DNA of 64,000 nt from Hyphomicrobiales bacterium (GTDB taxonomy: Bacteria > Pseudomonadota > Alphaproteobacteria > Rhizobiales > Rhizobiaceae): contig UCNE01000002.1 of the NCBI GenBank assembly GCA_900473685.1, positions 124,001 to 188,000 of the forward strand, given 5' to 3'. Shown one piece after another: positions 54,463 through 62,855 of this stretch. Made by a program: the position numbers and the translations under genes. The stretch's first letter is position 1, and every line of letters starts with the position of its first letter. Under the pieces are notes generated by a model that was not told the origin of the DNA, did no database searches, and was given only the letters and a program-made list of their open reading frames with translations.

Positions 54463-54851
54463 CTTCCGTCAAGTGGCTGTCGCGCGAAGCCATCGAGATC
54501 ATACATCACGAACAGATATTGGAGCACGGTGGTTTGCCGGGGCTTAAGGATGCAAATGCCCTTGAGTCTGCTTTGGCGCGGCCGGTTAACAAAGCAGCCT
54601 ATGGCGAAGAAGATATACACGCCCTCGCCGCTGCTTACCTTTATGGCATTGTGCGAAACCACGGGTTTTCCGACGGCAACAAGAGGACGGGCTGGCTAGC
54701 AGCGTTTACCTTCCTGCTGATCAATGGTTTTTTGATAGAAACAGAACAAGCTGACGTTATCGCATTTGTTCTATCCGTCGCCGCAGGAGAAATTGACGAA
54801 GTCGGCACGTCGCAATTCCTGCGGGATCACACCGTCCCGTTTGATTTCTGA
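54459..54851 (+). CDS. doc: Doc (death-on-curing) family toxin
   Basis: This is a 130-residue Fic-fold toxin. The motif reads HGFSDGNKRTGW, matching Doc (HxFxDANKR) rather than AMPylating Fic proteins (HPFxxGNGR), so by analogy with phage P1 Doc it would phosphorylate elongation factor Tu. The N-terminus LSREAIEIIHHEQILEHGGLPGLKD and C-terminal helix IAFVLSVAAGEIDEVGTSQFLRDH also fit. The toxin starts inside the antitoxin's stop. The gene is AT-richer than its neighbours. Confidence 0.9.
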   Translation: MTSVKWLSREAIEIIHHEQILEHGGLPGLKDANALESALARPVNKAAYGEEDIHALAAAYLYGIVRNHGFSDGNKRTGWLAAFTFLLINGFLIETEQADVIAFVLSVAAGEIDEVGTSQFLRDHTVPFDF

Positions 54852-54890
54852 CGGCTGGATATCTGATCAACCCAACCGCCCACAGCTCCA

Positions 54891-57167
54891 TCACCCCGTA
54901 AACTTACCACTCCTCGGGAAGCCCTTCGGCACGACCCTGCCAGCGGTGGCACGGTCGCCCAGCCATTCGGCCAGTTCGTCCTTGCTCTTGGTAAAGCTAC
55001 GACCGGCGCTGTCGGCCCATGTCAGGCCATCCGATATCGCAAAGCAGCGGATGTCGGAAACGCCGCCGTCCTTATAGCGCTGCAGGCGCACGCCCTTGCC
55101 GCGGCCCATTTCCGGGATCTGCACCAGCGGGAAGACCAGCATTTTGCGGTTTTCGCCGACGATGGCGACATGATCGCCCTTGACCGGAATGACCAGCTTG
55201 GCCTCGTCCGGCATGGCGACGTTCATGATCTGCTTACCCTTGCGGGTGTTGGCGGCCATATCGCCTTCCAGCACCACGAAACCGTTGCCGGCCGCCGACG
55301 AGATCAACAGCTTTCGCGCCGGATCGTGAACGAAGGCGGTCAGCACGTCCTGATCGTTTTCCATATCGACGATGATGCGCAGCGGTTCGCCATGACCGCG
55401 TCCACCCGGCAGCTTGTCGCCGCCCAGCGTATAGGCCTTGCCGCCGGTGGTGACGACGAGGATGCGGTCGGTGGTCGAGGCCGGGAACGACAGCTTGAGC
55501 CCGTCACCCTCCTTGAACTGCAGCGTCGAGACATCGGAAATGTGGCCCTTCAGCGCACGGATCCAGCCCTTTTCAGAGATGACGACGGTGATCGGTTCCT
55601 TCTCGATCATCGCCTGCTGGATGGCTTCCAGATCGGCTTCCGGCGCATTCGAGAACAGCGTGCGGCGGCGGCCGATCTCGGTGGCCTTGGCGAATTTCTT
55701 CTTCACCTCGCCGATTTCCCAGGCGACGGTCTGCCACTGCTTTTCGTCCGACGCCAGCAGTGCCTCGATTTCCGCCTTTTCCTTCGACAGCGAATCGAAT
55801 TCGGTGCGGATCTCGAACTCTTCCAGCTTGCGCAACGAGCGCAGGCGCATGTTGAGGATCGATTCGGCCTGCAAGTCGGTGAGCGTAAAGCGCTCCATCA
55901 GGGCGGGCTTGGGCTCATCCTCCTCGCGGATGATGCGGATCACCTCGTCGAGATTGAGATAGGCAACCAGGTAACCGCCAAGGATTTCCAGGCGGCGGTC
56001 GATGGCGGCCAGCCGGAAGCGCGAGCGGCGCTGCAAGACTTCACGGCGATGATCCAGCCATTCGAGCAGGACCTCGTTCAGCGCCATCACCTTGGGAACG
56101 CGGCCCATGGAGAGCACGTTCATGTTGAGCGGAATGCGGTTTTCCAGCTCCGACAGCTTGAACAGCGATTCCATCAGGATCGTCGGATCGACCGAGCGGC
56201 TCTTCGGCACCAGCACGAGACGGACGTCCTCGGCCGATTCGTCGCGCACGTCTTCGAGCAACGGCAGCTTGCGGGCAATTAGCAGTTCGGCGATCTTTTC
56301 GATCAGCCGCGACTTCTGCACCTGGAAGGGAATTTCGGTGACGATGATCTGGTAACCGCCGCGGCCGGTATCCTCGACCTCCCACTTGGCGCGAACGCGA
56401 AAACCGCCGCGGCCGGTCTTGTAGGCTTCGATAATGCTTTCGCGGCTGTCGATGATGATGCCGCCGGTCGGAAGATCCGGGCCTTCGATGCCACCGCGCT
56501 CCGGATTGTTCGGATCGAGCATCAGGTCTTCGATCGTCGCAGCCGGGTTCTTGATCAGGTGCAGGGCAGCATCGCAAAGTTCGTGCGCATTGTGCGGTGG
56601 AATGGAGGTGGCCATGCCGACGGCGATACCGGAAGCGCCGTTGGCCAGAAGATTGGGGAAGGCGCCGGGCATGACGACCGGTTCCTGGTCTTCCTCGTTA
56701 TAGGTCGGCCGGAAATCCACCGCGTCCTGGTCGATGCCTTCGAGCAGAAGGCTCGCCACATCGGTCATGCGGGCTTCGGTGTAACGATAGGCAGCCGCAC
56801 TGTCGCCGTCGATATTGCCGAAGTTGCCCTGGCCATCGACGATCGGATAGCGCTGCGAAAAATCCTGCGCCAGGCGCACCAGCGCGTCATAGACCGACTG
56901 GTCGCCGTGCGGATGGAACTTACCGATGACATCGCCGACGATACGGGCGCATTTCTTGAACGACGAATTGGAGCGCAACCCCATTTCGCTCATCGCATGG
57001 ACGATGCGGCGGTGCACCGGCTTCAGGCCGTCGCGCACGTCCGGCAGCGCCCGGTGCATGATGGTCGACAACGCATAGGCAAGATAGCGCTCTTCCAGCG
57101 CTGCCTTGAGGTCAACCGGCTGAATATGATCGTCTCCGCCCGACGGCGGCAAAAGGCTCTGTCCCAT
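54891..57167 (-). CDS. parC: DNA topoisomerase IV subunit A
   Basis: ParC is the DNA-cutting subunit of the enzyme that separates replicated chromosomes. The 758-residue product has the N-terminal domain ([38 protein letters not shown]), the catalytic tyrosine in [12 protein letters not shown], the coiled-coil tower, and C-terminal blades. At the position of E. coli Ser-80 it has Gln ([13 protein letters not shown]) and Asp in place of Glu-84, so the fluoroquinolone-contact site differs. The end ([15 protein letters not shown]) is normal for Rhizobiales. It is convergent with doc. Confidence 0.96.
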   Translation of the reverse strand: MGQSLLPPSGGDDHIQPVDLKAALEERYLAYALSTIMHRALPDVRDGLKPVHRRIVHAMSEMGLRSNSSFKKCARIVGDVIGKFHPHGDQSVYDALVRLAQDFSQRYPIVDGQGNFGNIDGDSAAAYRYTEARMTDVASLLLEGIDQDAVDFRPTYNEEDQEPVVMPGAFPNLLANGASGIAVGMATSIPPHNAHELCDAALHLIKNPAATIEDLMLDPNNPERGGIEGPDLPTGGIIIDSRESIIEAYKTGRGGFRVRAKWEVEDTGRGGYQIIVTEIPFQVQKSRLIEKIAELLIARKLPLLEDVRDESAEDVRLVLVPKSRSVDPTILMESLFKLSELENRIPLNMNVLSMGRVPKVMALNEVLLEWLDHRREVLQRRSRFRLAAIDRRLEILGGYLVAYLNLDEVIRIIREEDEPKPALMERFTLTDLQAESILNMRLRSLRKLEEFEIRTEFDSLSKEKAEIEALLASDEKQWQTVAWEIGEVKKKFAKATEIGRRRTLFSNAPEADLEAIQQAMIEKEPITVVISEKGWIRALKGHISDVSTLQFKEGDGLKLSFPASTTDRILVVTTGGKAYTLGGDKLPGGRGHGEPLRIIVDMENDQDVLTAFVHDPARKLLISSAAGNGFVVLEGDMAANTRKGKQIMNVAMPDEAKLVIPVKGDHVAIVGENRKMLVFPLVQIPEMGRGKGVRLQRYKDGGVSDIRCFAISDGLTWADSAGRSFTKSKDELAEWLGDRATAGRVVPKGFPRSGKFTG

Positions 57168-57534
57168 GATTTCTTGCTACCGCAACAAACCCTGAACGGC
57201 AAGGATTGCAGGGGATTGCGCTGTGGAGAACCCAGGCGGGGACGTTATTCGCCCGTCCAAAAGATGACCGGCAAAACATCCCGCGCCATCCACCCCTCAT
57301 GGTTGCGCGAAAGAGAATCGTTTACCAGCATCCGAAAAGCCGTTCGATTTCGCTGACGGAACTTTCTAAGAGCTGGAGAACAGCGCCTGACACACTTTTC
57401 ATACGAATTAAGGCTTCCCGCGCAAAACATCGCCCATTGAAGCAATTCGAATATATTTCGGCCTTAATCCGTATTAGAAATGCCTTCGAAATTAGACCCT
57501 TACAGTTTAGACCTTTACAACGAGGAACCACTCC
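57168..57534. other. Divergent intergenic region with tandem 13-bp repeat
   Basis: This 367-bp region lies between parC (minus) and the exported-protein gene (plus). The one clear element is a tandem repeat with 15-bp period, TTAGACCCTTACA (57492-57504) and TTAGACCTTTACA (57507-57519), 16 bp before the start at 57535. The rest is featureless to me. Confidence 0.5.
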
Positions 57535-58728
57535 ATGATGCCTACCCGCAACCTCCGCCTGATGCTGGCGAGCGCCGCTTTTATTGGCCTTTCCGGTCAG
57601 GCCTTCGCGCTCGACGGCGCGGATCTCGTCACCAAGTTGAACGCTGCCTATGCGCTCAATGGCGCAACCGTTGCCTATGAGAAGGTCGCCGTGGATGGCA
57701 CGACCGTGACGCTCACCGGCGTCAGCGTCAAATCGACGGCTGCCCCGGGCAAGGATTTCAAGATCGGTGACGTCACGCTTGAAGGTGTCGAGGAAACCGA
57801 CGGCGGCGGCTACTACGCCGAAACCGTGACGCTGCCGGATGTGGACGTCAAGGAAGACGAAACCGCGATCACGGCCAAGGACATCTCGCTCGGCGGCCTC
57901 AGCATCCCCGGCAACCCGGCAGGCGGCACGATCAACGATATCGTCCTTTACGAAACCGCTGCAACCGGCCCGGTCACGGTGACCGCCAAGGGCAAGCAGG
58001 TATTTTCGATGGACGAATCGGAAGCCAACCTGACGAAGCAGGAAAGCGACGCCGGTTTCGATTTTGACATGACATTCTCTGGCATCAAGGCCGATCTTTC
58101 CGATGTCCAGGACGCCAAGTCCAAGGATGCGATCGAAAAGCTTGGACTGACAAACCTTGCCGGCGAAATGACCATGAAGGGCAGCTGGGAAGTGGCCACC
58201 GGCAATGTCTCGCTGGAAGAATACGCCTTCGACTTCGCCAATGTCGGCCGCCTGGCGCTCGCCTTCGACATTTCCGGCTACACGCTCGATTTCATGAAGT
58301 CCGTGCAGGAAGCCATGAAGGCCGTTGAAACCAATCCGAATAAGGAAGAAGCCAACCAGGCCATGGGCCTGTCGATGATGGGCCTTATCCAGCAGCTCAC
58401 TTTCAATAGCGCCTCGGTTCGTTTCGACGACGCGACGATCACCAAGCGTGTTCTCGACTACATCGGCTCGCAGCAGGGCACCACGGGCGACCAGCTGGCG
58501 CAGTCGCTGAAGGGCATGGTTCCGCTGATGATGGCGCAGCTCAACGTTCCGGAGCTGCAGAACCAGGTTTCGACCGCGGTCAACAGCTATCTGGATGCCC
58601 CCAAGAGCCTGACGATCTCGGCAGAACCGGCAAGCCCGGTTCCCTTCCCGATGATCATCGGTGCCGCCATGGGCGCTCCGAACACGGTGCCGGGCGTGCT
58701 TGGCGTCAAGGTTACCGCGAACGATTGA
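57535..58728 (+). CDS. Exported protein of unknown function, 397 residues
   Basis: This secreted protein has a Sec signal peptide (MLASAAFIGLSGQAFA, cleaved before LDGADLV at about residue 25). The mature part is rich in beta-strand-like stretches, Thr, Asp and Gly, with ITAKDISLGGLSIPGNPAGGTINDIVLY and SGIKADLSDV, and helical stretches such as AVETNPNKEEANQAMGLSMMGLIQQL. It has no cysteine. I do not recognise the family; the strand-rich core and helical inserts could be a periplasmic lipid- or membrane-protein-related fold such as that of AsmA/YdgA-like proteins, but this is a guess. GAGG precedes the start. A strong terminator follows. Confidence 0.8.
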   Translation: MMPTRNLRLMLASAAFIGLSGQAFALDGADLVTKLNAAYALNGATVAYEKVAVDGTTVTLTGVSVKSTAAPGKDFKIGDVTLEGVEETDGGGYYAETVTLPDVDVKEDETAITAKDISLGGLSIPGNPAGGTINDIVLYETAATGPVTVTAKGKQVFSMDESEANLTKQESDAGFDFDMTFSGIKADLSDVQDAKSKDAIEKLGLTNLAGEMTMKGSWEVATGNVSLEEYAFDFANVGRLALAFDISGYTLDFMKSVQEAMKAVETNPNKEEANQAMGLSMMGLIQQLTFNSASVRFDDATITKRVLDYIGSQQGTTGDQLAQSLKGMVPLMMAQLNVPELQNQVSTAVNSYLDAPKSLTISAEPASPVPFPMIIGAAMGAPNTVPGVLGVKVTAND

Positions 58729-58751
58729 TAATCATCGTTTAGACAACAAAA

Positions 58752-58790
58752 AGCCCCGGCCATTCCAAAGGATGGCCGGGGCTCTTTTGT
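58752..58790 (+). terminator. Intrinsic terminator of the exported-protein gene
   Basis: A 12-bp stem (AGCCCCGGCCAT / ATGGCCGGGGCT) with an 8-nt loop, 23 bp after the stop, is followed by CTTTT. It is a strong intrinsic terminator. Confidence 0.9.
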
Positions 58791-59112
58791 ATAAATTGCG
58801 CTATTCAAGAACCTGAATAAACGAGAGCTAGGCCACGGATGTGACCAAGCCCATTTGCGCATGCTCTCCCCTGACCTCTGCTGCCGGAACAACAGACCGG
58901 CAGGAGGAAAGCGCGTTCAAGTGGTTCGCATATTTGCGCGCCTCGTGAAGGCAATCACCAGATCAGCGTTTTCCAGCATCTTGCGATGCCGCATCTCCCT
59001 CCTCGCCCCACAAAGCGAGCCGCTTATCTGCGCCCCCCCTTCACGGCATCCAGAAAATGCCGACGCATGCCGTCGGCCAACGCCCAGAAAATTACGGCTC
59101 CGTCTTGGCCGC

Positions 59113-59140
59113 TTGACATGTTATATTTTTATAACATAAT
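59113..59140 (+). promoter_or_regulatory. Promoter with operator-like inverted repeat upstream of VOC gene
   Basis: TTGACA (59113-59118), a 16-bp spacer and CATAAT (59135-59140) form a near-consensus sigma-70 promoter. The spacer carries a perfect inverted repeat ATGTTATA-tttt-TATAACAT (59118-59137), so a bound protein would block RNA polymerase. The VOC gene starts about 95 bp downstream. Confidence 0.65.
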
Positions 59141-59235
59141 TTCTTTGGCGGCAGGATCGGCCGGGTGGACACGCCTTCCCGGCGGATGACCACGCCGCAT
59201 TGCTACAACCAAATGTCCAGGAAAGGTGCTTCTCC

Positions 59236-59598
59236 ATGTCAGTCAAAATACAAGGTGGCTTGAACATCGCCATGAAAGTTCCCTCGCACCAATATGATGC
59301 GGTCATCGCCTTCTATCGCGATGTCGTCGGGCTGGAACCTTTCGAGGAAAAGGCACCGGCAGTCGGCTTTCTTCTCGGACCGAACCGGCTATGGATCGAT
59401 GAAGCACCGGGTTACACCCAGGCAGAGGTCTGGCTTGAACTGTTTGCGCAAGATCATCGCGGTGCGCTGGCCCGGCTAGAGGACGGCGGCGCCATTCGTT
59501 GCGACCAGATCGAGGATCTCGGCGAGGAATTCCAGGGCGGCTGGATCATGAACCCCGCCAACGTCGTTCACATGGTTCGCCAACCCGACGCCTGGTAA
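59236..59598 (+). CDS. VOC-superfamily (glyoxalase/bleomycin-resistance-like) protein
   Basis: This is a 120-residue protein with two beta-alpha-beta-beta-beta modules of the VOC fold (NIAMKVPSHQYDAVIAFYRDVVGLEPFE, FLLGPNRLWIDEAPG; AEVWLELFAQDHRGALARLED, GGWIMNPANVVHMVRQP). Classical metal-ligand histidines are only partly present, so an enzymatic role is not assured; relatives bind drugs or act as lyases. The ATG at 59236 is chosen because AGGA and GG lie upstream. Its promoter contains an inverted repeat that resembles the antitoxin operator 5 kb away. Confidence 0.82.
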   Translation: MSVKIQGGLNIAMKVPSHQYDAVIAFYRDVVGLEPFEEKAPAVGFLLGPNRLWIDEAPGYTQAEVWLELFAQDHRGALARLEDGGAIRCDQIEDLGEEFQGGWIMNPANVVHMVRQPDAW

Positions 59599-59611
59599 CA
59601 AGCGCAACAAA

Positions 59612-59637
59612 AAACCCCGGCGTTTCCGCCGGGGTTT
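59612..59637. terminator. Shared bidirectional terminator of VOC gene and aspS
   Basis: A perfect 11-bp stem (AAACCCCGGCG / CGCCGGGGTTT) with a 4-nt loop is 14 bp after the VOC stop and 22 bp after the aspS stop. On the minus strand six T follow, so it is strongest for aspS; on the plus strand only TTT is available. Confidence 0.88.
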
Positions 59638-59658
59638 GACAATGACAGAGGCTTTCGC

Positions 59659-61452
59659 TCAGTCCTTCTTGAGCGGCGGGATGACCCGCAGCGACAATTC
59701 CGCAAGCTGCTTCGGCATGGCCGGGGCCGGTGCGTTCATCAGCAGGTCCTGCGCTTGCTGGTTCATCGGGAACAGCGTGATCTCGCGCAGGTTCTTGGCA
59801 CCGAGCAGCAGCATGACGACGCGGTCGATACCGAAGGCGCAGCCGCCATGCGGAGGCGCACCGTATTGGAAGGCGCGGTACATGCCGCCGAAACGCTCTT
59901 CAACGTCCGTCTGGCTCAAGCCCACCAGCTCGAATGCCTTGACCATCAGTTCCGGCGACTGGTTACGGATCGAGCCCGAGGCAATTTCGAAGCCGTTGCA
60001 GACGGCGTCATACTGATAGGCCTTGATCGTCAGAGGGTCCTGCGTCTGCAGGGCCTCGAGACCACCCTGCGGCATCGAGAACGGGTTGTGGGCGAAATCG
60101 ACCTTCTTGTCTTCTTCGCTCCATTCGTAGAACGGGAAGTCGATGATCCAGCACAGTTCGAACCGGTCGCGATCGACGAGGTTCAGGTCCTCGCCAGCCT
60201 TGGTGCGGGCTTCGCCTGCGAACTTGTAGAATTTTGCCGGATCGCCGGCGACGAAGAAGCAAGCATCGCCCGCTTCGAGGCCAAGCTGCGTGCGCAGCGC
60301 TTCGGTGCGCTCCTCGCCGATGTTCTTGGCCAGCGGACCGGAACCGGCAGTCGTGCCGTCTTCTTCCTTGCGCCAGAAGATGTAACCGAGGCCCGGCTGG
60401 CCGGTCGACTGCGCCCAGGCATTCATGCGGTCGCAGAAGGCGCGCGAACCACCGGTCTTGGCCGGGATTGCCCAGACCTCGACCTTCGGATCGCGTTCGA
60501 TCATGCCGGCGAATACCTTGAAGCCGGAACCGGCAAAATGCTCTGTGACGGCCTGCATCTCGATCGGGTTGCGCAGGTCCGGCTTGTCGGAACCGTATTT
60601 GCGGATCGCCTGATCATACGGAATACGCGGCCATTCCTTGGTGACCGGCTTGCCCTCGGCAAACTGCTCGAACACGCCGGTCATGATCGGCGCCATCGTG
60701 TCCCAGACGTCTTCCTGGGTGACGAAGCTCATTTCCAGGTCGAGCTGGTAGAATTCGCCCGGCAGGCGGTCGGCGCGCGGGTCTTCATCGCGGAAGCACG
60801 GTGCGATCTGGAAGTAGCGGTCGAAACCGGCGACCATCAACAGCTGCTTGTACTGCTGCGGTGCCTGCGGCAGCGCGAAGAACGTACCGGGGTGAATGCG
60901 GCTCGGCACCAGGAAGTCGCGCGCGCCTTCCGGCGACGAGGCCGTCAGGATCGGCGTCGAATATTCGGCAAAACCGGCCGAGTTCATGCGCAGGCGCATG
61001 TCGGAAATGATCTGGCTGCGCTTGACGATGTTCTTGTGCAGCGTTTCGCGGCGCAGGTCGAGGAAGCGGTACTTGAGGCGGATGTCCTCCGGATAGTCCG
61101 GCTCGCCGAACACTGGCAGCGGCAGTTCCTTGGAAGCGGAGAGCACTTCGATCTCATGTGCGTAGAGTTCGATCTCGCCGGTGGCCATCTGCTTGTTGAC
61201 AGTCTCGTCCGAGCGCGCCTTGACGGTGCCGTCGATGCGGATAACCCACTCGCCGCGCACGGTCTCGGCCGTCTTGAAGGCCGGTGAGTCGGGATCGACG
61301 ACGATCTGCGTCATGCCGTAATGATCGCGAAGATCGATGAACAGCAGGCCGCCATGGTCGCGAACACGGTGGACCCAGCCGGAGATGCGGACAGTCTGGC
61401 CGACATCGGATTTGCGGAGAGCGGCACAAGTGTGGCTGCGGTAACGATGCAT
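59659..61452 (-). CDS. aspS: Aspartyl-tRNA synthetase
   Basis: AspS charges tRNA-Asp. The 597-residue product has the bacterial-type layout: OB-fold anticodon domain ([26 protein letters not shown]), class II motif 2 ([24 protein letters not shown]), GAD insertion domain and motif 3 near the end ([23 protein letters not shown]). It starts [13 protein letters not shown]. The upstream 304-bp gap holds a TTGACA element but no good -10 that I can see. It is convergent with the VOC gene, sharing a terminator. Confidence 0.97.
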   Translation of the reverse strand: MHRYRSHTCAALRKSDVGQTVRISGWVHRVRDHGGLLFIDLRDHYGMTQIVVDPDSPAFKTAETVRGEWVIRIDGTVKARSDETVNKQMATGEIELYAHEIEVLSASKELPLPVFGEPDYPEDIRLKYRFLDLRRETLHKNIVKRSQIISDMRLRMNSAGFAEYSTPILTASSPEGARDFLVPSRIHPGTFFALPQAPQQYKQLLMVAGFDRYFQIAPCFRDEDPRADRLPGEFYQLDLEMSFVTQEDVWDTMAPIMTGVFEQFAEGKPVTKEWPRIPYDQAIRKYGSDKPDLRNPIEMQAVTEHFAGSGFKVFAGMIERDPKVEVWAIPAKTGGSRAFCDRMNAWAQSTGQPGLGYIFWRKEEDGTTAGSGPLAKNIGEERTEALRTQLGLEAGDACFFVAGDPAKFYKFAGEARTKAGEDLNLVDRDRFELCWIIDFPFYEWSEEDKKVDFAHNPFSMPQGGLEALQTQDPLTIKAYQYDAVCNGFEIASGSIRNQSPELMVKAFELVGLSQTDVEERFGGMYRAFQYGAPPHGGCAFGIDRVVMLLLGAKNLREITLFPMNQQAQDLLMNAPAPAMPKQLAELSLRVIPPLKKD

Positions 61453-61756
61453 GATAATATCCTGGAACCGAGGGGCCGCGCGGCCACGCCAAAGCGCGCT
61501 GCGGCAGCGTCAAAATCGGGCGGAAAAGCGCATGGTGGGGCCGATTTGTCAAGGCCGGGCCAATTCCGCGATCGTATGCAAGAGGCGGCTCGTTGCGGAA
61601 ACGGCGTGCGCGCAGCCCGGAACAAGCATGCCGGCAATTGCTCTGCGTTGAGTGTTTCGAAGGAATTTCAGACTACCATCACATTCAGGCGATACAATGC
61701 ATCGCAAACACGATGCTCGGCCATGCAATGAACGACGAGCGTTGGAAACAGGAATC
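61453..61756. other. Divergent intergenic region aspS / PAS-GGDEF gene
   Basis: This is 304 bp. On the minus strand TTGACA occurs about 100 bp before aspS. On the plus strand there is a GGA ribosome-binding site just before the GGDEF gene start. No gene or repeat was identified. Confidence 0.45.
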
Positions 61757-62707
61757 ATGAGCGCCTCACCGAGCCTTCTCTCTTTGGTTACACAGAAGGA
61801 AAACGGCACGCTTTTTTCCCGCGAGCAGCTCACGTTCATCCTGTCCGCCCTGCCGGACCCGGCCTTCATCCTGACCCGTAGCGGCCGCTACGCGGCGCTG
61901 TTCGGTGGATCGGACCACCGGTATTATCATGATGGCAGTTCCCTTGTCGGACAGACGGTGTTTGACGTTCTGACCGAAGACAAGGCGCAATGGTTCACCC
62001 GGGAAATCCAGCACGCACTCGGTTCGAGAGTTCTGCACATCGTCGAATACAGCTTGGCGGGCAGCGATGTGAAAGGCTTGCAGGATACCGGACCAAGCCA
62101 CCCCATCTGGTTTGAAGGGCGCGTTCAGGCGCTCGATTTTCCAGTCGATGGAGAGGATGCGGTGGTCTGGGTTGCCAGCAACATCACCGAAAAAAATGCC
62201 ATCGAGACCCGGTTGCGCCTGCAGAGCGAAACCGATGCCCTGACGGGACTTTTCAACCGGCGCAAACTGATGGATGTTCTCGATAGCCGCTTCGAACTGT
62301 TCCGGCAGGACCACCATCCCACCGCCGCCTTGATGTTCGACGTCGACAACTTCAAGCATATCAATGATGTCTACGGCCATCCGGCCGGAGACCAGGTCCT
62401 CGTGCTGATCGCCAATGCCTGCAAGGAGGTTTTGCGGGGGAGCGATTTCGCGGCAAGGATCGGCGGCGATGAATTTGTCATCCTGATGCCGTCGATGCGG
62501 CGTGACCACGGCCATCTGGTCGCCGACCGCCTGCGCCAGCGCATTTCATCCGACCTGACACGGGCGCTGAACCTTTCCATTACGATCAGTGGCGGTCTTA
62601 GCGAATTTTCCCGCACGGATAAGACCTGCGACGAGATCCTCAAACGCGCGGACGACGGCCTCTACCGGTCAAAACGTGCCGGACGTGACCGGCTGACCGC
62701 TACCTGA
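61757..62707 (+). CDS. PAS-GGDEF diguanylate cyclase with inhibitory site
   Basis: This is a soluble 316-residue protein. A PAS domain (about 20-145: QLTFILSALPDPAFILTRSGRYAALFGG to VVWVASNITEKNAIETRL) is followed by a GGDEF domain (about 155-312) with DALTGLFNRRKLMDVLDSRFELF, FDVDNFKHINDVYGHPAGDQVL and RIGGDEFVIL. The allosteric RxxD site is intact (RGSDFAARIGGDEF), so the product likely inhibits it, in contrast to the other cyclase at 49881. The ATG at 61757 is preferred over upstream ones because GGA is just before it. Confidence 0.9.
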   Translation: MSASPSLLSLVTQKENGTLFSREQLTFILSALPDPAFILTRSGRYAALFGGSDHRYYHDGSSLVGQTVFDVLTEDKAQWFTREIQHALGSRVLHIVEYSLAGSDVKGLQDTGPSHPIWFEGRVQALDFPVDGEDAVVWVASNITEKNAIETRLRLQSETDALTGLFNRRKLMDVLDSRFELFRQDHHPTAALMFDVDNFKHINDVYGHPAGDQVLVLIANACKEVLRGSDFAARIGGDEFVILMPSMRRDHGHLVADRLRQRISSDLTRALNLSITISGGLSEFSRTDKTCDEILKRADDGLYRSKRAGRDRLTAT

Positions 62708-62855
62708 TGCAAACACCTCGTTCCGTTGTCTCAAAATTTCCATCCTGCGGGGAAAATCGTTAAATCCGCGCTGTCTTCACTCCAAAGAGGGGCTACAAGC
62801 GTATCCGGCACTCAAAATTCATCCGAGTCGCCGCCGAAATCCGGATTTTTCTTCG

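Larger units (their letters stand above)
58729..59235. other. Non-coding region between terminator and VOC gene
   Basis: This is 507 bp. After the terminator at 58752-58790 no gene is apparent up to the VOC start codon at 59236; open frames in it lack normal composition. It contains the well-formed promoter and inverted repeat at 59113-59140. Confidence 0.5.
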
